Made by a program: the position numbers and the translations under genes. A DNA stretch of 64,000 nt from an uncultured Corynebacterium sp. (GTDB taxonomy: Bacteria; Actinomycetota; Actinomycetes; Mycobacteriales; Mycobacteriaceae), in the NCBI RefSeq assembly GCF_946998835.1, contig NZ_CAMQAZ010000003.1:62001-126000 (forward strand), in the 5' to 3' direction. Below are positions 62,101 to 64,000 of the stretch, in pieces (the first letter of the stretch is position 1; each line of letters begins with the position of its first letter). The notes beneath the pieces were generated by a model. That model was not told the origin of the DNA and ran no database searches. It saw only the letters and a list, made by a program, of their open reading frames with translations.

Positions 62101-62780
62101 AAATACTGCTGGCAGAGGACTCCGTACTCCTGCGCGAGGGGCTGACCGGCCTGCTGCGGGCGCTGGGGCACGAGGTCGTCGCCGTCGGCGATGCGGATCA
62201 GCTGCTCGCCACCGCCGAAGGGCAAGCGTTCGATGTCATCGTCACCGATGTCCGGATGCCGCCGAACATGCGTGACGACGGACTGCTCGCGGTCTCCACA
62301 CTTCGCCAGGACAACCCTGACCAGCCGGTTGTGGTGCTCAGTCAATACGTAGCGGCCAGTTATCTGGATCGCCTGCTGCAGCATGGTGGCTTTGGGTACC
62401 TGCTTAAGGAACGCGTCTCGGATGTCGACCACTTCGTTGCGGCGCTGGAAGAGGTCCGCGGCGGCGGTACCGTGGTTGACCCTGAAGTGGTCGCAACGCT
62501 GCTGACTGCAAAGCAGGACGGCATCGCCGCGCTGACCCCGCGCGAGCGCGAAGTGCTCGACCTGATGGCGCAGGGGCTCAGTAATAAGGAAATGGAAAAG
62601 CGCCTGGTGCTGACCGCTGGTGCAGTGAGTAAGCATGTGGCGAATGTGTTTTTGAAGCTCGGCTTCCAGCCGGAGGATAGCAACCGTCGTGTTAAAGCAG
62701 TGTTGCGGTGGCTGAGATACACTGCGCCGTCGCCGTCGCCGTCGCCGTCGTCGTCGCCGTCGCCGTCGTCGTCGGCCTAG
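62097..62780 (+). CDS. NarL/LuxR-family response regulator with Ser-Pro tail
   Basis: A 227-aa regulator: receiver domain (1-120) with Asp51 as the phosphoacceptor (DVIVTDVRMPP), and a C-terminal LuxR helix-turn-helix (about 145-200; LTPREREVLDLMAQGLSNKE). The last 17 residues are almost only Pro and Ser, encoded by a CCG/TCG trinucleotide run. It pairs with the kinase upstream through a 4-bp overlap. A terminator follows. The tail is unusual for this family. Confidence 0.92.
   Translation: MKILLAEDSVLLREGLTGLLRALGHEVVAVGDADQLLATAEGQAFDVIVTDVRMPPNMRDDGLLAVSTLRQDNPDQPVVVLSQYVAASYLDRLLQHGGFGYLLKERVSDVDHFVAALEEVRGGGTVVDPEVVATLLTAKQDGIAALTPREREVLDLMAQGLSNKEMEKRLVLTAGAVSKHVANVFLKLGFQPEDSNRRVKAVLRWLRYTAPSPSPSPSSSPSPSSSA
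62727..62774 (+). repeat. CCG/TCG microsatellite at the 3' end of the regulator gene
   Basis: A run of sixteen in-frame CCG and TCG codons (PSPSPSPSSSPSPSSS) immediately before GCC TAG. Slippage in units of three would change tail length without frameshift. Confidence 0.9.
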
Positions 62781-62817
62781 GTTGCGCCTCTGAATCAGCT
62801 CCGTACCCACGCAAAAG

Positions 62818-62856
62818 CCCCGCGCCGACTCCTCCGAAACGGGAGTCGGCGTGGGG
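62818..62856 (+). terminator. Hairpin after the two-component operon
   Basis: CCCCGCGCCGACTCC (62818-62832) pairs with GGAGTCGGCGTGGGG (62842-62856), with one G-T pair. It lies 38 bp past the regulator stop. No long T run follows. Confidence 0.7.
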
Positions 62857-62870
62857 ATTATGGGTAATTG

Positions 62871-63743
62871 ATGCTACTCGGATATAAGAAAGGCGAGGGT
62901 GGAAGCCTCGTCATCGACGAGACGCAGGCTCCGACCGTGCGGTTGATCTACCAGCTGTTCCTTGATGGGATAGCGATCAGTGAGATTAAAACCGAGCTCG
63001 CTGCCCGCAAGATTCTCACCCCGCGCGGGAAAGAAGTGTGGTCAACCTCGACAGTGTGCTCCATCCTGTCCAACGAAAAATACAAGGACGACGCCCTGCT
63101 GCAAAAGACGTTCACCACCGATTTCCTTACTAAGAAGATGAAGGTCAACGAAGGCGAAGTACCCCAATACTATGTATCAGGTAATCATGAGCCGATTACC
63201 GAACCGCGTATCTGGGATCAGATGCAATACGAACTCGCCACCAGGCATGGCAACATATAGTCAGCGAAAGTCGGGTTGTTCTCCACCCGGCTGGAATGTG
63301 CTCGGTGTGGGGCGTGGTATGGGCGTAAAACGTGGGCGTCGAACACGAAATGCAAAGACGCAGTTTGGCAATGCAACCATAAATACACAGACGAACATCC
63401 CTGCAGCAGCGCGACGGTGAAAGACGAGCAGATCGAAGCGCTGATTGCGGAAAACCAGCGGTGTGCGCTCGACCAGGACGCCTGCCAATCCGCGTACGCC
63501 GAACTCGATACTACCTACCGTAAGACGCTCGCACGTAGAACAAGCCTGGAAAAAGATATCGCAGCGAACACCGCCAAGCACGCCGCCATCACCACAACCC
63601 TGAATGATCTGACAGGGGAACCTGTGAGCGAGTTTCACCCCGCACAATGGAGCGCACTTATCGACCACGCCATTGTCACCGAGGACGCGATCCGGTTCGT
63701 GTTCCGCACCGGTGAACAGGTGAGGATTGCCCTGAAAGGGTGA
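62871..63743 (+). pseudogene. Serine site-specific recombinase remnant
   Basis: Two pieces of one large-serine recombinase in the same frame. The first (62871-63257) is the recombinase domain: LGYKKGEGG, APTVRLIYQLFLDG, a WSTSTVCSILSNEKYKGD-like block. An in-frame TAG at 63258-63260 interrupts it. The second (63261-63743) is the zinc ribbon ECARCGAWYGRK and NHKY, then a coiled-coil and C-terminal tail. The N-terminal catalytic resolvase domain (about 130 residues) is missing, because a stop lies just upstream and the terminator before it. It is therefore inactive. Confidence 0.85.
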
Positions 63744-63827
63744 TGTTCGTATCAGTTGACGTGCACAGTAGACACACCTCCCAGAAATATAGTAAGGTTA
63801 GGCATACCTAAGAAGGATGGTGCTTAC
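63744..63827 (+). promoter_or_regulatory. Promoter region of the iron-regulated ABC gene
   Basis: TATAGT at 63788-63793 is a plausible -10; no well-spaced -35. The DtxR box overlaps its last base and lies across the likely start of transcription. Confidence 0.55.
63793..63811 (+). promoter_or_regulatory. DtxR iron box
   Basis: TAAGGTTAGGCATACCTAA matches 15 of 19 positions of the DtxR consensus TTAGGTTAGCCTAACCTAA, with both conserved half-sites. DtxR with Fe(II) would repress the downstream gene, so it should be iron-starvation induced. Confidence 0.85.
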
Positions 63828-64000
63828 GTGAACGAAAGTGCAACGGATCAGGTTGTTGAAGGCGAGTATGGGTCGGCGAAGGAAAAATCAGTCGCTGGCC
63901 AGAACGCGATCCGTCAGCTATCGCAGCCGGTGAAAGGCAAACTGTTTATCGCGCAGGTTTTGGCTTTTCTCTCAGGCGTGTTGGCTATTGCCCCGTATGT
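63828..64000 (+). CDS. N-terminus of an iron-regulated membrane (probably ABC) protein, partial
   Basis: 57 codons are visible before the right edge. GTG at 63828 follows AAGGATGG. The hydrophilic start is followed by RQLSQPVKGKLFIAQVLAF and LSGVLAIAPY, a pattern common at the beginning of ABC transporter permease-ATPase proteins of siderophore systems. With the DtxR box in front, an iron or siderophore transporter is likely, but the ATPase part lies outside the window. Confidence 0.6.
   Translation, partial: MNESATDQVVEGEYGSAKEKSVAGQNAIRQLSQPVKGKLFIAQVLAFLSGVLAIAPY

Noticed and set aside
63258..63275. Frameshift between the two recombinase pieces
   Set aside because: Both pieces are in the same frame; the only break is a TAG codon, so it is a nonsense change and not a frameshift.
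1..64000. CRISPR array, tRNA or rRNA genes, insertion sequences with intact transposase
   Set aside because: No regularly spaced repeat array, no cloverleaf or rRNA-like sequence, and no transposase were recognised by eye; a tRNA scan would be the decisive test.

Overview
The window is chromosomal DNA of an actinobacterium, almost certainly a Corynebacterium. It carries arabinogalactan and mycolyl-transfer genes in corynebacterial order, two secreted mycolyltransferases (one with LGFP repeats), GTP-dependent PEP carboxykinase, an AftD-type arabinofuranosyltransferase, and a DtxR-type iron box at the right edge. The backbone matches a well-known corynebacterial/mycobacterial block, but the mycolate condensase cluster (fadD32-pks13-accD4), the MmpL mycolate flippase and aftB are not at their expected positions. 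This fits a mycolate-negative lineage such as C. amycolatum or C. lactis. The species is an inference from gene order, not something read directly.

Layout. 1-6.6 kb: end of an upstream gene, ubiA (decaprenyl-phosphate ribose pathway), two antigen-85-like mycolyltransferases, a DUF732 lipoprotein and a cutinase-like lipase (Rv3802c type). 6.6-11.7 kb: genes found where the condensase cluster would be expected, namely a UPF0210/ACT pair, a POT peptide transporter, a DUF3054 protein and a flippase-like membrane protein. 11.8-17.9 kb: conserved backbone with a NYN protein, trmB, three unknown genes and pckG. 18-48 kb: an accessory stretch lying between pckG and its usual neighbour. It holds nsrR-hmp and a nitronate monooxygenase; a choline module (betA, betT, betB and a phosphatidylcholine synthase); a fused TsuA-TusA thiosulfate importer; selO; an internally deleted MOSC gene; a DUF559 nuclease-like gene; fadA-fadB; and a six-gene type I restriction operon carrying RhuM and an AAA-ATPase/RloB pair. 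48.2-58.7 kb: backbone resumes with the envelope-lipid locus corresponding to Rv0224c-Rv0228 and Rv0236c (methyltransferase, glycosyltransferase, membrane protein, DUF3068, TmaT-type acyltransferase, AftD, small DUF2613 protein). 58.8-64 kb: universal stress protein, CynX/NimT-type MFS exporter, two-component system, a broken serine recombinase, and the start of an iron-regulated membrane (probably ABC) transporter.

How the parts fit. Envelope genes acting after mycolate synthesis (transferases, TmaT, MtrP, cutinase) are kept while the synthesis and flipping genes are missing here, which suggests re-use with other acyl groups or retained redundancy. The choline genes form a coherent supply line: import by BetT, oxidation to glycine betaine by BetA/BetB, and diversion of choline to phosphatidylcholine by Pcs. 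The hsd operon is a defence unit with a possible second defence system nested inside. Two related 74-bp terminal-inverted-repeat elements, an 88-bp inverted repeat and an octanucleotide tandem repeat lie between genes. No tRNA, rRNA or CRISPR array was recognised.
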